Shown piece by piece: positions 43,163-52,648 of a DNA stretch of 64,000 nucleotides (position 1 is the first letter of the stretch; each line of letters opens with the position of its first letter). A model generated the notes under the pieces. It had not been told where the DNA came from. It saw only the letters and a program-made list of their open reading frames with translations, and did not search any database. This stretch comes from an uncultured Candidatus Saccharibacteria bacterium. GTDB lineage: Bacteria > Patescibacteriota > Saccharimonadia > Saccharimonadales > Saccharimonadaceae. The DNA lies in contig CAMXXV010000003.1 in the NCBI GenBank assembly GCA_947253285.1, forward strand, positions 1 to 64,000, written 5' to 3'. A program made the position numbers and the translations under genes.

Positions 43163-45016
43163 TTATTGCTGTTGCTGCTGCTGTTGTCTTTGTCGCGCCA
43201 ACTGTTGTGGATTAGTAGTAATTAGCGTTTGCTCAGTATCTGAAGCAATAATCTGAATCAACACATGGTTTTGACCAGCAAAGAAGAGACCTTGCCCAAC
43301 CGGAAAGCTCGAAAGGCGCTTTAATTCCTCTTCAGTCAGCTTAAATACCTGGCCCAACATATCAACCGAAGAAGGGGATTGCTTCAAGAGTAGCTGAATT
43401 GACGAGTTTGCCACAATGGCACGACCCATCGGCGAAGAAATGAAGTCTTCCACATCCTGCGTAATAGTAGTAAGTCCAAGATAATATTTACGAGCGCGCT
43501 TCGCAAGGCTAAACATAAAGTTAGCACTATCCGGATACTTCATGAGCTGCCATGCCTCATCGACGATTAGCATGCGCTTGTGTGTTTTATCGGCACGCAC
43601 CTTATTCCAAATGTGGTTTAGAACAATGTACATTGCCACTGGACGAAGTTCATCCTCAAGGTCACGAATGTTAAATACTACCATGTGGTTATCAATTTCA
43701 ACATTTGACTGATGTGAGAAAATACCAGCAAAAGTACCTGTAGTATACTGACGCAAACGCTGCGCTAGGTCAGGGCCTGTGCCGCCCATGTGTGCCAAAG
43801 TATCATACAAATCAGCCATAACTGGTGGCACTGAGTTATGTGTCAGAGGGTCAGAGGTAATGCCCACGCGAGCATAAGTATCAATTAAGGCTTGGTCAAG
43901 GTCAGCTTCCTCATTTGGCGTCAAAGTATTAACTGTCGTGCCATTAGAAGCTACATTTGAGGTACCAAGCATCTGTCGCAATAAACCGTGCAAAGTAATT
44001 AAGTTGGAGCGCAGCACATCTGACGCATCTTGGTCTTGGTCGGTATCAACCGTATGTGGCAAATCAAACGGGTTAATTCGTGTATCGCTATTGAGCGACA
44101 AGTGAATATATGAACCGCCCACAGCATCGCAAAGACGCCGATACTCGTCTTCTGGGTCGATAATAATAATATCGACACCAACCATCATTGAACGAAGTGC
44201 TTCTAGCTTCACTGTAAACGACTTACCAGCACCAGACTTTGCAAACACTACCATATTAGCGTTTTCTAGCTGATAGCGGTTGAAAATAATTAAACCATAG
44301 TTGTGTAAGTTAATTCCATACAAAATACCATCATCTTGCGTTAGGTCGGAAGAAGTGAATGGGAAGGTGGTTGATAGAGCACCAGTATCCATGTTGCGAC
44401 GGATCTTTAATTCATCACTAAACTGTGGGATAGTTGAGTTAAGGCCTTGCTCCTGCTGCGCTGAGGCAACCTTAGTTAACACCATCTGCTGGCCAAGCGC
44501 CGTCTCAACCTTGTGTGATACTGACGCCAAATCATCAAGATTGTTAGCTGAAATCGTAATATAAAGACCAAGGCGGAAGAACTTTTCCGTCCCAAGCTGC
44601 AACTTGTCACGCAGCTCCTCAGCATCCTGATAAGCTGCTTCGAGTGCTGGATCACGAATTTTACCATGTTCAGCATTAACCTCCATCGAAGCTTCAAGCT
44701 GTGTCACCTTGCGCCGCAGGTTATTCATCACCACCTGCGAATCAACTGGGTAAATAAACATTGAGATATCAATCACCTCATCAAGGTTGACAATACCAGA
44801 TAGCCAACCAGTATAAAGTACGCGCGGGTAGCCATAAACATAAATTGTCCGACAATAGCGTGTGCCGAGTTTAAAGTAATTACTGTTAAATTCCAAGCTA
44901 GCTGGCGCGACCAAGTCGCGCATTGTTACCACACCCTTGTGGTAGATATCTTCAACTTCGCTCGCTTCACGCGCACGCTGGGCTGCTAGAGATTCTTTTT
45001 TATTCTTTTTAAACAT
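43163..45016 (-). CDS. virB4: VirB4-family type IV secretion ATPase
   Basis: The 617-residue protein has Walker A FAKSGAGKSFTVK (about 265) with a following IIIDPEDEYRRL, and Walker B RMLIVDEAWQLM (about 483) with the TITQDVEDF sensor region. These are hallmarks of VirB4/TraC/ConE hexameric ATPases that drive substrate and pilin movement. The N-terminal part is abbreviated, as is usual where a separate TraC-like protein precedes it. The extreme C-terminus is a glutamine run (RQRQQQQQQQ). It overlaps the upstream gene by 8 bases. With PrgI and the TraC-like protein it forms the motor unit for the channel and pilin genes at 17.7-32.6 kb. Confidence 0.92.
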   Translation of the reverse strand: MFKKNKKESLAAQRAREASEVEDIYHKGVVTMRDLVAPASLEFNSNYFKLGTRYCRTIYVYGYPRVLYTGWLSGIVNLDEVIDISMFIYPVDSQVVMNNLRRKVTQLEASMEVNAEHGKIRDPALEAAYQDAEELRDKLQLGTEKFFRLGLYITISANNLDDLASVSHKVETALGQQMVLTKVASAQQEQGLNSTIPQFSDELKIRRNMDTGALSTTFPFTSSDLTQDDGILYGINLHNYGLIIFNRYQLENANMVVFAKSGAGKSFTVKLEALRSMMVGVDIIIIDPEDEYRRLCDAVGGSYIHLSLNSDTRINPFDLPHTVDTDQDQDASDVLRSNLITLHGLLRQMLGTSNVASNGTTVNTLTPNEEADLDQALIDTYARVGITSDPLTHNSVPPVMADLYDTLAHMGGTGPDLAQRLRQYTTGTFAGIFSHQSNVEIDNHMVVFNIRDLEDELRPVAMYIVLNHIWNKVRADKTHKRMLIVDEAWQLMKYPDSANFMFSLAKRARKYYLGLTTITQDVEDFISSPMGRAIVANSSIQLLLKQSPSSVDMLGQVFKLTEEELKRLSSFPVGQGLFFAGQNHVLIQIIASDTEQTLITTNPQQLARQRQQQQQQQ

Positions 45017-45779
45017 TGATGTCTCCTATATTCGTATTTTTAGCAATACCCTTACCCTTAACTACATAAGTAGCAGTGTATTGGCTAAAATCACCAATCG
45101 ACTGACGTAAAGCTTGGTCTGGATTATAAATACTATAATACAGCTCACCTAGCTCTTTAGTCTTAAGGCGCACTGCCGGTACGCCAACTTGCCTTAAGCC
45201 ATCCAGTACCACTGATACACGTGAATTAATTTCGTCTTTGGCGGCCTCATATTTATTAGCCGGCACCTCAATCTTTGCTTTAGTACCAGAAGTATCGTTT
45301 ACGATATTTTTTAGAACACCGCGCTGACTTGAATCTGAGCCAATCTTATTATGTTCTTCACCAATTGAATATGGTACTACTACAAAGAAACTTTTGTCCA
45401 TAATATTAGCTTCACGCGCCAGGGCATTAATAAAGTCAATATAATCATCAATTAAGGCACCTAGTAACATGTTTTCTTGATTGGTACGAAGAGCCTTAAG
45501 CTTATTAACATATGGGGTAATATCAACTTTTTCCGACTTAACGTAAATCTGAATCGGGAAATTTAGGGAGTTCACAAAATCTTGGTAGTTAATCTCCACA
45601 CTTTCGCGCTCGCGCGCACTCATCAAATCAAAGTTAATTGACTGCGCCGCAATTACTGCTCGAAACGAGCTGTCCGACATAATCACCAAATTATCTCTTA
45701 GCTCTGAAAATCGTAACGAGTTTTGAGTTGAATTAGGGTGCTGTGATTGGCTGGTTAATTGAATATTACTTTTTGACAT
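45009..45779 (-). CDS. TraC-like T4SS accessory protein (VirB4 N-terminal-domain type)
   Basis: The protein has 256 residues and no membrane helix. It has the segment LRFSELRDNLVIMSDSSFRAVI (about 22-43), then SINFDLMSARERESVEINYQ, then FFVVVPYS and VVLDGLRQVGVPAVRLKT. These match the VirB4 N-terminal-like domain that occurs as a separate protein in Gram-positive and Patescibacteria systems. It is encoded between PrgI and VirB4, with 8 bases overlapping virB4. It probably joins the ATPase to the membrane platform. Confidence 0.75.
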   Translation of the reverse strand: MSKSNIQLTSQSQHPNSTQNSLRFSELRDNLVIMSDSSFRAVIAAQSINFDLMSARERESVEINYQDFVNSLNFPIQIYVKSEKVDITPYVNKLKALRTNQENMLLGALIDDYIDFINALAREANIMDKSFFVVVPYSIGEEHNKIGSDSSQRGVLKNIVNDTSGTKAKIEVPANKYEAAKDEINSRVSVVLDGLRQVGVPAVRLKTKELGELYYSIYNPDQALRQSIGDFSQYTATYVVKGKGIAKNTNIGDINV

Positions 45780-45787
45780 TGCCCACC

Positions 45788-46831
45788 TTAACGTAGTTTA
45801 ATATTAATCATGTCGTCGCTATTGTTCTGCGGCGCTACACCTGAACTAATTATAACAGAATTAGAGGCTTTTGATAAGCCAGTTGGCTCCGCTGGCGTTG
45901 GGGCAGGCTGTTGTGACGGCGCAGGTTTATTATCTTCTTTCTGTGGCATATTATAAACATCCGAAAGCTGCGCCCCATTAACCTGAATTGTTTCCGGCTC
46001 CTCTGGAGCAGGTGGCGTCGATGGCGCATAATTATAACCTGGCAACTGCGCTGGGGCAAACATTGGTTGTGGTGGCATCGCCGGGTTGTACATTGGCGGC
46101 ATCGCGTTTTGATAATTATAGGTAGGTGGCATTGGTAAAGGTTGGCCGTTAGGCTGCGCATTGGCATTTTGCGGCGCAGTCTGCACTGGCGCTGTCTGAC
46201 TTTGTTTGGTTGCTGATGCCGGATTGTTCTCTAATTCCTTCATTGTTTTAATCGCCTTTGAGCGAATATCCTCAGATGATTTTCCTAACAAATGGTCAAT
46301 GTGTTCTGCATTGCTATCATCACCATCCATAATATCGTGCGCATTTTGCGCCGACGCCATAAAGTCCTCGTTTAAGTTGTGGTTAATTGGAGCAGGGGCA
46401 TCTAAGCCACGTGTTGACCAACCCTTAGTATCAGTAATATTAGCTAGGAATGAAAGGCGTTGCGACACTTCCTCAGCTTTAAGACTTTTCTCTTGAATAT
46501 CATCTTCATTTATTGGCGCGCCAATTTTCACATTCGGCTCTTCGCCATCGGCAATCCAAATTCGCACCTTTGGTTTAAGTATGTAGTAGCGAATCATTGC
46601 TGCCATATAAATTTCCATCGGCTGGTCCTTGCGCAACGGCAAAGCTAGCACACCAAACACAAGAATCACTGGTGCTGGTATGATAATCAGCGGCAACGCC
46701 TGCTTGCCAAGAAAAAAGGCCATGACACAGCCGCCAAAAGCAATCATTAAATAGCAAAACTGCCTAAAACTAAATGGGCCGATTAGCTTGTCATCGGCTT
46801 CAACGTTCTGCGGCACCTTATATTCTGCCAT
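45788..46831 (-). CDS. PrgI-family (VirB3-like) T4SS membrane protein with Pro/Gln-rich tail
   Basis: The protein has 347 residues. The first 100 are PrgI-like: MAEYKVPQNVEADDKLIGPF, two close helices (about 28-47 and 50-70), then YYILKPKVRIW. A long cytoplasmic, Pro/Gln/Asn-rich extension (about 200 residues, with repeated M-P-P and Q-P) is not part of the core family. I start at ATG 46831 because TATAAT (46843-46838, minus) ends 6 bases before it; a longer frame runs 24 codons further up. It is the first gene of the PrgI-TraC-VirB4-lipid kinase operon and is divergent from the ABC transporter genes. Confidence 0.87.
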   Translation of the reverse strand: MAEYKVPQNVEADDKLIGPFSFRQFCYLMIAFGGCVMAFFLGKQALPLIIIPAPVILVFGVLALPLRKDQPMEIYMAAMIRYYILKPKVRIWIADGEEPNVKIGAPINEDDIQEKSLKAEEVSQRLSFLANITDTKGWSTRGLDAPAPINHNLNEDFMASAQNAHDIMDGDDSNAEHIDHLLGKSSEDIRSKAIKTMKELENNPASATKQSQTAPVQTAPQNANAQPNGQPLPMPPTYNYQNAMPPMYNPAMPPQPMFAPAQLPGYNYAPSTPPAPEEPETIQVNGAQLSDVYNMPQKEDNKPAPSQQPAPTPAEPTGLSKASNSVIISSGVAPQNNSDDMINIKLR

Positions 46832-46923
46832 ATCATTATTATAACATATATTAAATAAGCGTAAGTATATTGTATTATTTACATTATTTGCCACATAGCA
46901 CAAAAACCGCTATGATAGTAGTA

Positions 46924-47721
46924 ATGAGTGATGTGGTTGAAGGCGAATTAAAGCCATTAATTTTGCTGCGTGGTCTAACCAAGACCTTTGGTTTTGATGA
47001 CCAAGCGTTAAATGCCCTCGACCACGTCGACCTTGAAATTCAACCAGGTGAGTTTGTCGCCATCATGGGGCCATCAGGCTGTGGCAAAACCACGTTACTA
47101 CAGCACATTGGCTTGCTAGAAAAACCAACTAGTGGTGAATATCTGTTTAATAATAAAAACATCGAACGCTTCAGTAGCAACCGCAAGGCGCGCATTCGCA
47201 ACCGCGAAATTGGCTTCGTTTTTCAGAACTTCAACCTGGTGCCAACCCTCACTGTGCTCGACAATGTTGTCTTGCCACTCAATTACCGGCGTGGCTTTAG
47301 CTATAAAAACCTCGAGCGTGCCAGTGCACTTCTAAAAACATTTGGTCTCGCCCTCCGCGAATACTACATGCCCGACCAGCTTTCAGGTGGTCAAATGCAA
47401 CGCGTCGCAATCGCTCGGGCACTTATCAATAGCCCTAAAATTATTTTGGCCGACGAGCCAACCGGCAACCTTGACTCAAAGAATAGTGATATCATCATGC
47501 AAGAATTAACTCGCCTCCATCGCGCCGGCAACACTATTCTAATGGTGACACACAACCCAGAGCTATTGAAGTATGCCAGCCGCGTCATCTACATGAAGGA
47601 TGGTAAAATCGACCGCGACGAAGAGCTTACTGAAACCGCCGCCTTTAAGGTCACTAAGCGTACTCTCAATGCGCGCCGTCGCGAAAAGGGGCGAAAATAT
47701 CAGAAGCGGAGGAGTAAATAA
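46924..47721 (+). CDS. ABC transporter ATPase, MacB/LolD type
   Basis: The protein has 265 residues. Walker A GPSGCGKTT, Q-loop VFQNFNLVPTL, signature LSGGQMQRVAIARAL, Walker B ILADEPTGNLDS and a switch His (VTHNPEL) are all intact. The DEPTGNLDS form and the NLVPTLTVLDNV segment are typical of the LolD/MacB/FtsE branch that drives FtsX-like permeases. The basic C-terminal tail (RRREKGRKYQKRRSK) is an extra. TATGAT (46911-46916) ends 7 bases before ATG 46924, chosen over two upstream in-frame ATGs. It is coupled to the permease by a TAATG overlap. Confidence 0.92.
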   Translation: MSDVVEGELKPLILLRGLTKTFGFDDQALNALDHVDLEIQPGEFVAIMGPSGCGKTTLLQHIGLLEKPTSGEYLFNNKNIERFSSNRKARIRNREIGFVFQNFNLVPTLTVLDNVVLPLNYRRGFSYKNLERASALLKTFGLALREYYMPDQLSGGQMQRVAIARALINSPKIILADEPTGNLDSKNSDIIMQELTRLHRAGNTILMVTHNPELLKYASRVIYMKDGKIDRDEELTETAAFKVTKRTLNARRREKGRKYQKRRSK

Positions 47722-48908
47722 TGTTATCAGTTAAATTAGCTAAGGCTAGTCTCAAAAGCCACCGCTTCCGCAGTATGCTTGCCACCACTGGCGTGATGGT
47801 CGGTGTATTTATGATTTCACTTAGTTTAATTATTAGCGACTGTATCAGCGCCGGAGTAGAACGACAAATTGCTCAGTTCAACGACAAAACCGCCATCGTT
47901 AATGGTGGCGATTCACTAGACCAATTTGGCCTCACTAAAATTCCTAGCGCTACTTTGACTAATGATGATTTAAGATTAATCAACCACGCATCAGAGGTTG
48001 GCTATACCGTAGCGTCTTCCATCTTACGCACTGGCTTAAGTACTAGCAAGCAGCATATTGACCGCGTCACCTTGGCTGCTACAACTGCCAATTTTCAATC
48101 AGCGCTAGGACTCAAACTCACTAGCGGCAACTGGTTTGACCAAAATGATACTCATAAAAACTGGTTGGTCTTGGGCTACGACTTAGCTCAACGACTCATT
48201 GGCACTAGTGTTGCCCATAATCAAATCGTCAATATCGAAGGCGAAGCCTTTACTGTAATTGGTGTCCTCAAGCGAGTTGGACAGCCGCTGTCACTTCTCG
48301 GCTACAACGTCGACCAAACCGCCTTTATGCACTTACAACGCGGGCAAAACCTCTTTAATACCACACGCATTAGCCAAATTATCGCTTATCCGAGCAATAA
48401 AAACACCACCATCAGCCAAACACTCTTCAGTATCCTTACTAATCAGCATGTCGACAAAAGCGAATATTCTGTCATGAACACCACTGATGTTACACGCCAA
48501 TTGCAACATACCCTGCGTGTCATCCAATACTTCATCTTCGCCTTTGCTGGATTGTCACTCCTAATTAGCGGCATTAGTATCATGAATATTATGTTAGTTG
48601 GTGTAGTCGAACGGCGGCGCGAAATTGGCATCCGTAAGGCAGTGGGTGCAACCAACGGCAATATTTTGATGCAATTTTTGATGGAATCACTCATTATCTC
48701 AGTTAATGGTGGCGTCGTCGGCTTAGTATTAGCTTATCTAATTGCTTACATCACTACTTTTTATCTCTCACTCAACCTCGTATTTAGTCTCAACGCCGTT
48801 ATCTTCGGCTTTGTCTTACCAATCGCGGTCGGCATCTTCTTTGGTCTCTATCCAGCATGGCGCGCCGCAAAAAGCGATGTCATTTCCGCCCTCCGCCAAC
48901 TAACTTAA
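47721..48908 (+). CDS. ABC transporter permease, MacB/FtsX family
   Basis: The protein has 395 residues. One N-terminal helix (about 20-42) precedes an extracytoplasmic MacB-type domain of about 230 residues. Three C-terminal helices follow (about 268-290, 317-340, 357-380), with GIRKAVGATNGNI between the first two. This is the MacB/FtsX permease layout. It acts by mechanotransmission rather than by forming a pore. The cargo or partner is unknown. Its end overlaps recF (convergent) by 9 bases, so neither gene has room for a separate terminator. Confidence 0.9.
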   Translation: MLSVKLAKASLKSHRFRSMLATTGVMVGVFMISLSLIISDCISAGVERQIAQFNDKTAIVNGGDSLDQFGLTKIPSATLTNDDLRLINHASEVGYTVASSILRTGLSTSKQHIDRVTLAATTANFQSALGLKLTSGNWFDQNDTHKNWLVLGYDLAQRLIGTSVAHNQIVNIEGEAFTVIGVLKRVGQPLSLLGYNVDQTAFMHLQRGQNLFNTTRISQIIAYPSNKNTTISQTLFSILTNQHVDKSEYSVMNTTDVTRQLQHTLRVIQYFIFAFAGLSLLISGISIMNIMLVGVVERRREIGIRKAVGATNGNILMQFLMESLIISVNGGVVGLVLAYLIAYITTFYLSLNLVFSLNAVIFGFVLPIAVGIFFGLYPAWRAAKSDVISALRQLT

Positions 48909-49907
48909 TTCAATATGATGATAATCGCCGCCACTATAAGATAGAGTAGTGGCAATGGTATTGTATTGAAAAATATCCGTCGCGTAAAGGTTGGCGCGAT
49001 GCGCCGCATCAAGTTCAGAATCAATATCGTCCAGTAGTATCACCGCTTCGGGGTAGTGCTGACGCACCACATCCGCAATCACCGCGAGCAGGGCGAATAA
49101 AATCGTTCGATTCTCACCACGCGAAGCATTTAGCTTCGCCGCCTTATGGTTAAATCGAAACTCAAAGTCGTCCTTTTGCGCTCCCACTGGGGTAGTAGCA
49201 TCATCATAGCTCTGCCTTAATTCTGCCATAATGTGTTCCACTGTCACGGGCGCGCCCGCTTGAAATTTCAATTCAACCGTATCCGACCGCCCAGCAATCG
49301 ACTGATATCGCGCCGCAATTGACTGATTAATTAACTGCATCAAACGCCGCCGGCGCGCTGAGATTTGCGCCGATAACTGGCTGAATTGAATATCCCAAAC
49401 TAATAGCTCGCTCGGGTCACAATAATCTTGCTTTAGTAAACTGTTGCGCTGCCTTAATACCCGAGCAAATTTATTGACCTCTGTCTGATGCGCAGGGTCT
49501 AAAACACTAATGGCGCGGTCAAAGAAATCCCGCCGCCGCGAAGGCGAACCGTATAGCATTTGCATGTCATTCGGCTCAAATAATAGCACTGGCACACGCT
49601 GCGAAGTAGGGAAACGGTGATAACTGTGGTCGTTGATAATAAACGTCTTTACACCCGCCTGGTATTTTACTGTTCGCACTGCCTCATCGCGCGTCAAATC
49701 AATTCGCCACCAGTTAAATTCATCCGCCGGCTGGCGTACCATCTCATCAAAGTTCGAGCGCCAGCTTTTACCCATCAGCGCCACATATATCGCCTCAAGC
49801 AGTGTTGTCTTACCACTACCATTCGGGCCGGTGATGATATTCATCCCGGCAGTGAATTCCACCTGATAGTGCTGGTGGGAACGAAAATTATTTACTACTA
49901 GCTTCAT
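48900..49907 (-). CDS. recF: DNA replication and repair protein RecF
   Basis: The 335-residue SMC-like ATPase has Walker A ITGPNGSGKTTLLEAI near residue 28, the RSNFDEMVR segment, SPSRRRDFFDRAI in the middle, a late signature-like region and Walker B ILLDDIDSELD (about 298-308). It loads RecA at gaps with RecO and RecR. The start shares one base with the dnaN stop, giving the common dnaA-dnaN-recF order of bacterial origins. It is slightly shorter than typical (about 360 residues). Confidence 0.95.
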   Translation of the reverse strand: MKLVVNNFRSHQHYQVEFTAGMNIITGPNGSGKTTLLEAIYVALMGKSWRSNFDEMVRQPADEFNWWRIDLTRDEAVRTVKYQAGVKTFIINDHSYHRFPTSQRVPVLLFEPNDMQMLYGSPSRRRDFFDRAISVLDPAHQTEVNKFARVLRQRNSLLKQDYCDPSELLVWDIQFSQLSAQISARRRRLMQLINQSIAARYQSIAGRSDTVELKFQAGAPVTVEHIMAELRQSYDDATTPVGAQKDDFEFRFNHKAAKLNASRGENRTILFALLAVIADVVRQHYPEAVILLDDIDSELDAAHRANLYATDIFQYNTIATTLSYSGGDYHHIELS

Positions 49908-50989
49908 TAGTTGCGCATCGGCATGACTAGATGGAGGTAATCATCCTGGTCGCCAGTTAAAACAATTGGCGCCATACCGCCATCCGTGTGAATTGTTACG
50001 TCGTCGCCGTGTAAGCAATTGAGCGCCTCAATAAGGTAACGACAATTAACATTAAACGCCACATCACCACCCTCGGCTTTCACTGCCAGCTCTGAGCTGT
50101 TGATACCCATCTGGCCAGCCACCGAACGCACTTTCATTACATTACCTTCAACTTTAATAATAATGGTGTTATTTGGGCGCGAAAACGGCTCCGCAATCTT
50201 CGCCGCCTTCACCCATTCGGCGCGATTCAGTGTCACCGTAAATTTAGTATCATTCGGAATTAAGCTGGCATAATTAATATATTTACCATCAATTAAACGT
50301 GAGGTCACGCGAGCGTTGGCTGCTACGAAGCTAACTTGGTCGTCGCTATACTTAATTAACACCGTATCGCTGTCTGCCGCAATACGTGTAGCATCCTGTA
50401 GGGCACGATAAGGGACAATCATCTTTACTTCATACTCAAGCTTCATTAATTTTAGCTCCGCCATGCGATAGCCATCAGTCGCAACTAGGTGCAACAGACC
50501 ATCATCATCGGTATTAAAATAAACGCCATTTAAAATCGGACGCGAAGCATCAGTACTAGCCACATTCGCTACGCGTGTTACCACTTCTTTTAGTGCCTCA
50601 GCACTCAGTTCAAGCGAATTCGCTTCGTCTGACTCAGGAATAGCAGGGTAGTCCTCTGGGTCGACAGCATTAATGGTTGACTGGTAAGTGCCCGCCTTAA
50701 TGTAAATTAGGTTGTTTTTTACTTCAATTTCAACCTCGGTGTTTGGTAAATTACAGATAAATTCCGTTAGTACTCGCGCTGGCACCGCAATTGCGCCCTC
50801 AGCCTCCACTTGAGCAGCGATAGTATCGACCATGACAACCTCTAGATTAGTGGCGATGACAATCAATTTACTTTCGTCTGTTCGCAATAAAACATTACCA
50901 AGCATTGGGTTACCAGACTGTGCGATAGCAATTCGTGATACATTACCTAACGCTTTTGCTAGGTCGTTTTGTGCAACTGTTAGCTTCAT
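49907..50989 (-). CDS. dnaN: DNA polymerase III sliding clamp (beta subunit)
   Basis: The 360-residue protein has the three-domain clamp layout. The first domain has AKALGNVSRIA and LVIATNLEV, the second RPILNGVYFN and LVATDGYRMA, and the third ends YLIEALNCL, ...YLHLVMPMRN with the conserved terminal M-P-M-R. It tethers polymerase to DNA as a ring dimer. A GGAGGTTT ribosome site lies before the ATG, close to the AT-rich tract of the origin. Confidence 0.97.
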   Translation of the reverse strand: MKLTVAQNDLAKALGNVSRIAIAQSGNPMLGNVLLRTDESKLIVIATNLEVVMVDTIAAQVEAEGAIAVPARVLTEFICNLPNTEVEIEVKNNLIYIKAGTYQSTINAVDPEDYPAIPESDEANSLELSAEALKEVVTRVANVASTDASRPILNGVYFNTDDDGLLHLVATDGYRMAELKLMKLEYEVKMIVPYRALQDATRIAADSDTVLIKYSDDQVSFVAANARVTSRLIDGKYINYASLIPNDTKFTVTLNRAEWVKAAKIAEPFSRPNNTIIIKVEGNVMKVRSVAGQMGINSSELAVKAEGGDVAFNVNCRYLIEALNCLHGDDVTIHTDGGMAPIVLTGDQDDYLHLVMPMRN

Positions 50990-51256
50990 TTTAAACCTCC
51001 TTTATTAAATAAATAATAATCATAATAATAAGTCCTGTGGAAAGTGTGGAAAACCAGTTGATAACTCTGGTAGAGTACACTTTGCGCGGTGGATAAAAAT
51101 TGTGGAAAGCAGTGTAAAAGTTGTGGGCTACATAATAGTTTTACACGGCGGGTTAATTGAGCTGTTAATGTTATGCACAATGTGCCAAAATAATACACAA
51201 GTTTTACCGCGGCTAGACCACAAGTTGTCCACGGGTTTTCCACAGGTGAAGCGACG
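50990..51256. other. Origin region, dnaN-dnaA intergenic: DnaA boxes and AT-rich tract
   Basis: In 267 bases I see TGTGGAAAG (51036-51044), TGTGGAAAA (51045-51053), TGTGGAAAG (51101-51109), TTGTCCACG (51225-51233) and TTTTCCACA (51236-51244). There is also a GTGGATAAA near 51089 that is close to the classical TTATCCAC box. Beside dnaN is an almost pure A/T stretch (51001-51031, repeating AATAATA) suited to unwinding. The boxes at the two ends face each other. This is the best oriC candidate in the window. Confidence 0.8.
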
Positions 51257-52648
51257 CTAAGCATAGAGTTCCTCCTTAATTGCGGCGACCTTGTTGCGAA
51301 TCTCCACGTCGAGCTTAATCTGGGTTTCGATTTTTTGAATGGAGTGCATGGCCGTGGTGTGGTCGTTGCGCCCGAGCTCATGCGCGATTTGCGGATAACT
51401 GAGGTGGAGCTCACTACGCAAGAGGTACATGGCGATTTGGCGCGGCAGGGCGATATTGGCGCTGCGCGACGAAGATTTAATTTCTGAGACTTTAATCTCG
51501 AAGAAACGAGCCGTCTTGTCAACAACTTGGCGTGAAGTTAGGTGACGCGATGGACTTGGTCGGGCGCTAGAGAGAATGGCGGCGGCAAATTCGACGGTTG
51601 GTGTGTTGTTCTGCATCTCGGCGTAAGCCATCACCTGATTGAGCGCGCCTTCAAGCTCGCGAACGTTGGTGCGAACAGTCTTGGCAATGTACTCGGCAGT
51701 CTCGCGCGGTAGCTCGATGGTGTTATTGAGCGCGGCCTTGGCCTCAATAATAGCGACGCGGGTCTCATATTCTGGCAGGTTGACATCCACCATCATACCC
51801 ATCTGGAAGCGGCTGCGCAGGCGGTCGGTCAGGGTTGGAATTTCAGCCGGCGGTCGGTCGGAGCTAATCACAATCTGGCGGTTGGCCTGATGTAGGGCAT
51901 TGAAGGTATTAAAGAATGCCTCCTCGGTTTTGCCCTTGCCGGCGATAAACTGAATATCGTCAATAATTAGCGCATCGAGCTCGCGATACTTGCGCGTAAA
52001 GGCCTCAGGTGTCTTATTGCGAACGTGATAAATAAAGTCATTAACGAACTCTTCAGTGGTGGCGTAGAGTACCTTGCGCGAGCGGTCGTCGTGGTAAATG
52101 GCGTTACCAATGGCCTGAATTAGGTGAGTTTTACCGAGGCCAACGCCGCCGTAAACAAAGACGGGGTTGTAATGTTCGCCGGGATGTTTGGCGGCAGCTT
52201 GGGCGGCAGTGTAGGCGAATTGATTACACGAGCCGACGATAAAATTGTCAAAGGTGTAGCGACTATTGAGGTGTGACTCGAAGTGTGCCACTGTCTTAGT
52301 CGGGCGTGAGGTAATATCATCACTAATCACTACTACTTCTTCTTGGTCGGCAGATTTTTTATTACTACCCTTGTGGATCGAAAAAACTAGCTTTGGTTTG
52401 CTGACGGCTGGATTTAGTTTGGCGAGCCGAGTCACGATGATGTCGTAAAACTTAGTTTCAAACTGAGTTTTATACATGAAGTTTTTAACTTCAAAGTGGT
52501 AAGTGTCGCCGTCGAGGCGGGTAAGCTTGATGGCGGAATTGTCTTGCCAAAACAGCTTGAAGCTCATATCAGAGACGGCCTTATCTAGCTTGACCTCGGC
52601 CAGCACTGATTGCCATAAGGCGGATAGACTTGTCTCGTTTTGCTCCAT
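51257..52648 (-). CDS. dnaA: Chromosomal replication initiator DnaA
   Basis: The protein has 463 residues. The N-terminal domain I starts LSALWQSVLAEVK. The AAA+ domain has YGGVGLGKTHLIQAIGNA (Walker A), DALIIDDIQFIAGKGKTEE (Walker B) and FQMGMMVDVNLPEYETR. Domain IV carries YPQIAHELGRNDHTTAMHSI, the DNA-binding signature that reads the DnaA box. I start at ATG 52648 (GAAGAGGG upstream); a longer frame of 31 extra codons runs through the promoter and is unlikely. TTGTGG-N17-TATCAT (52702-52674, minus) is the probable promoter, and a DnaA box overlaps its -35, which fits self-repression. Confidence 0.97.
   Translation of the reverse strand: MEQNETSLSALWQSVLAEVKLDKAVSDMSFKLFWQDNSAIKLTRLDGDTYHFEVKNFMYKTQFETKFYDIIVTRLAKLNPAVSKPKLVFSIHKGSNKKSADQEEVVVISDDITSRPTKTVAHFESHLNSRYTFDNFIVGSCNQFAYTAAQAAAKHPGEHYNPVFVYGGVGLGKTHLIQAIGNAIYHDDRSRKVLYATTEEFVNDFIYHVRNKTPEAFTRKYRELDALIIDDIQFIAGKGKTEEAFFNTFNALHQANRQIVISSDRPPAEIPTLTDRLRSRFQMGMMVDVNLPEYETRVAIIEAKAALNNTIELPRETAEYIAKTVRTNVRELEGALNQVMAYAEMQNNTPTVEFAAAILSSARPSPSRHLTSRQVVDKTARFFEIKVSEIKSSSRSANIALPRQIAMYLLRSELHLSYPQIAHELGRNDHTTAMHSIQKIETQIKLDVEIRNKVAAIKEELYA

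Noticed and set aside
50986..51525. A 179-codon minus-strand frame next to dnaN
   Set aside because: It overlaps the C-terminus of dnaA in another frame and runs through the DnaA boxes; the product is low-complexity and has no family likeness.
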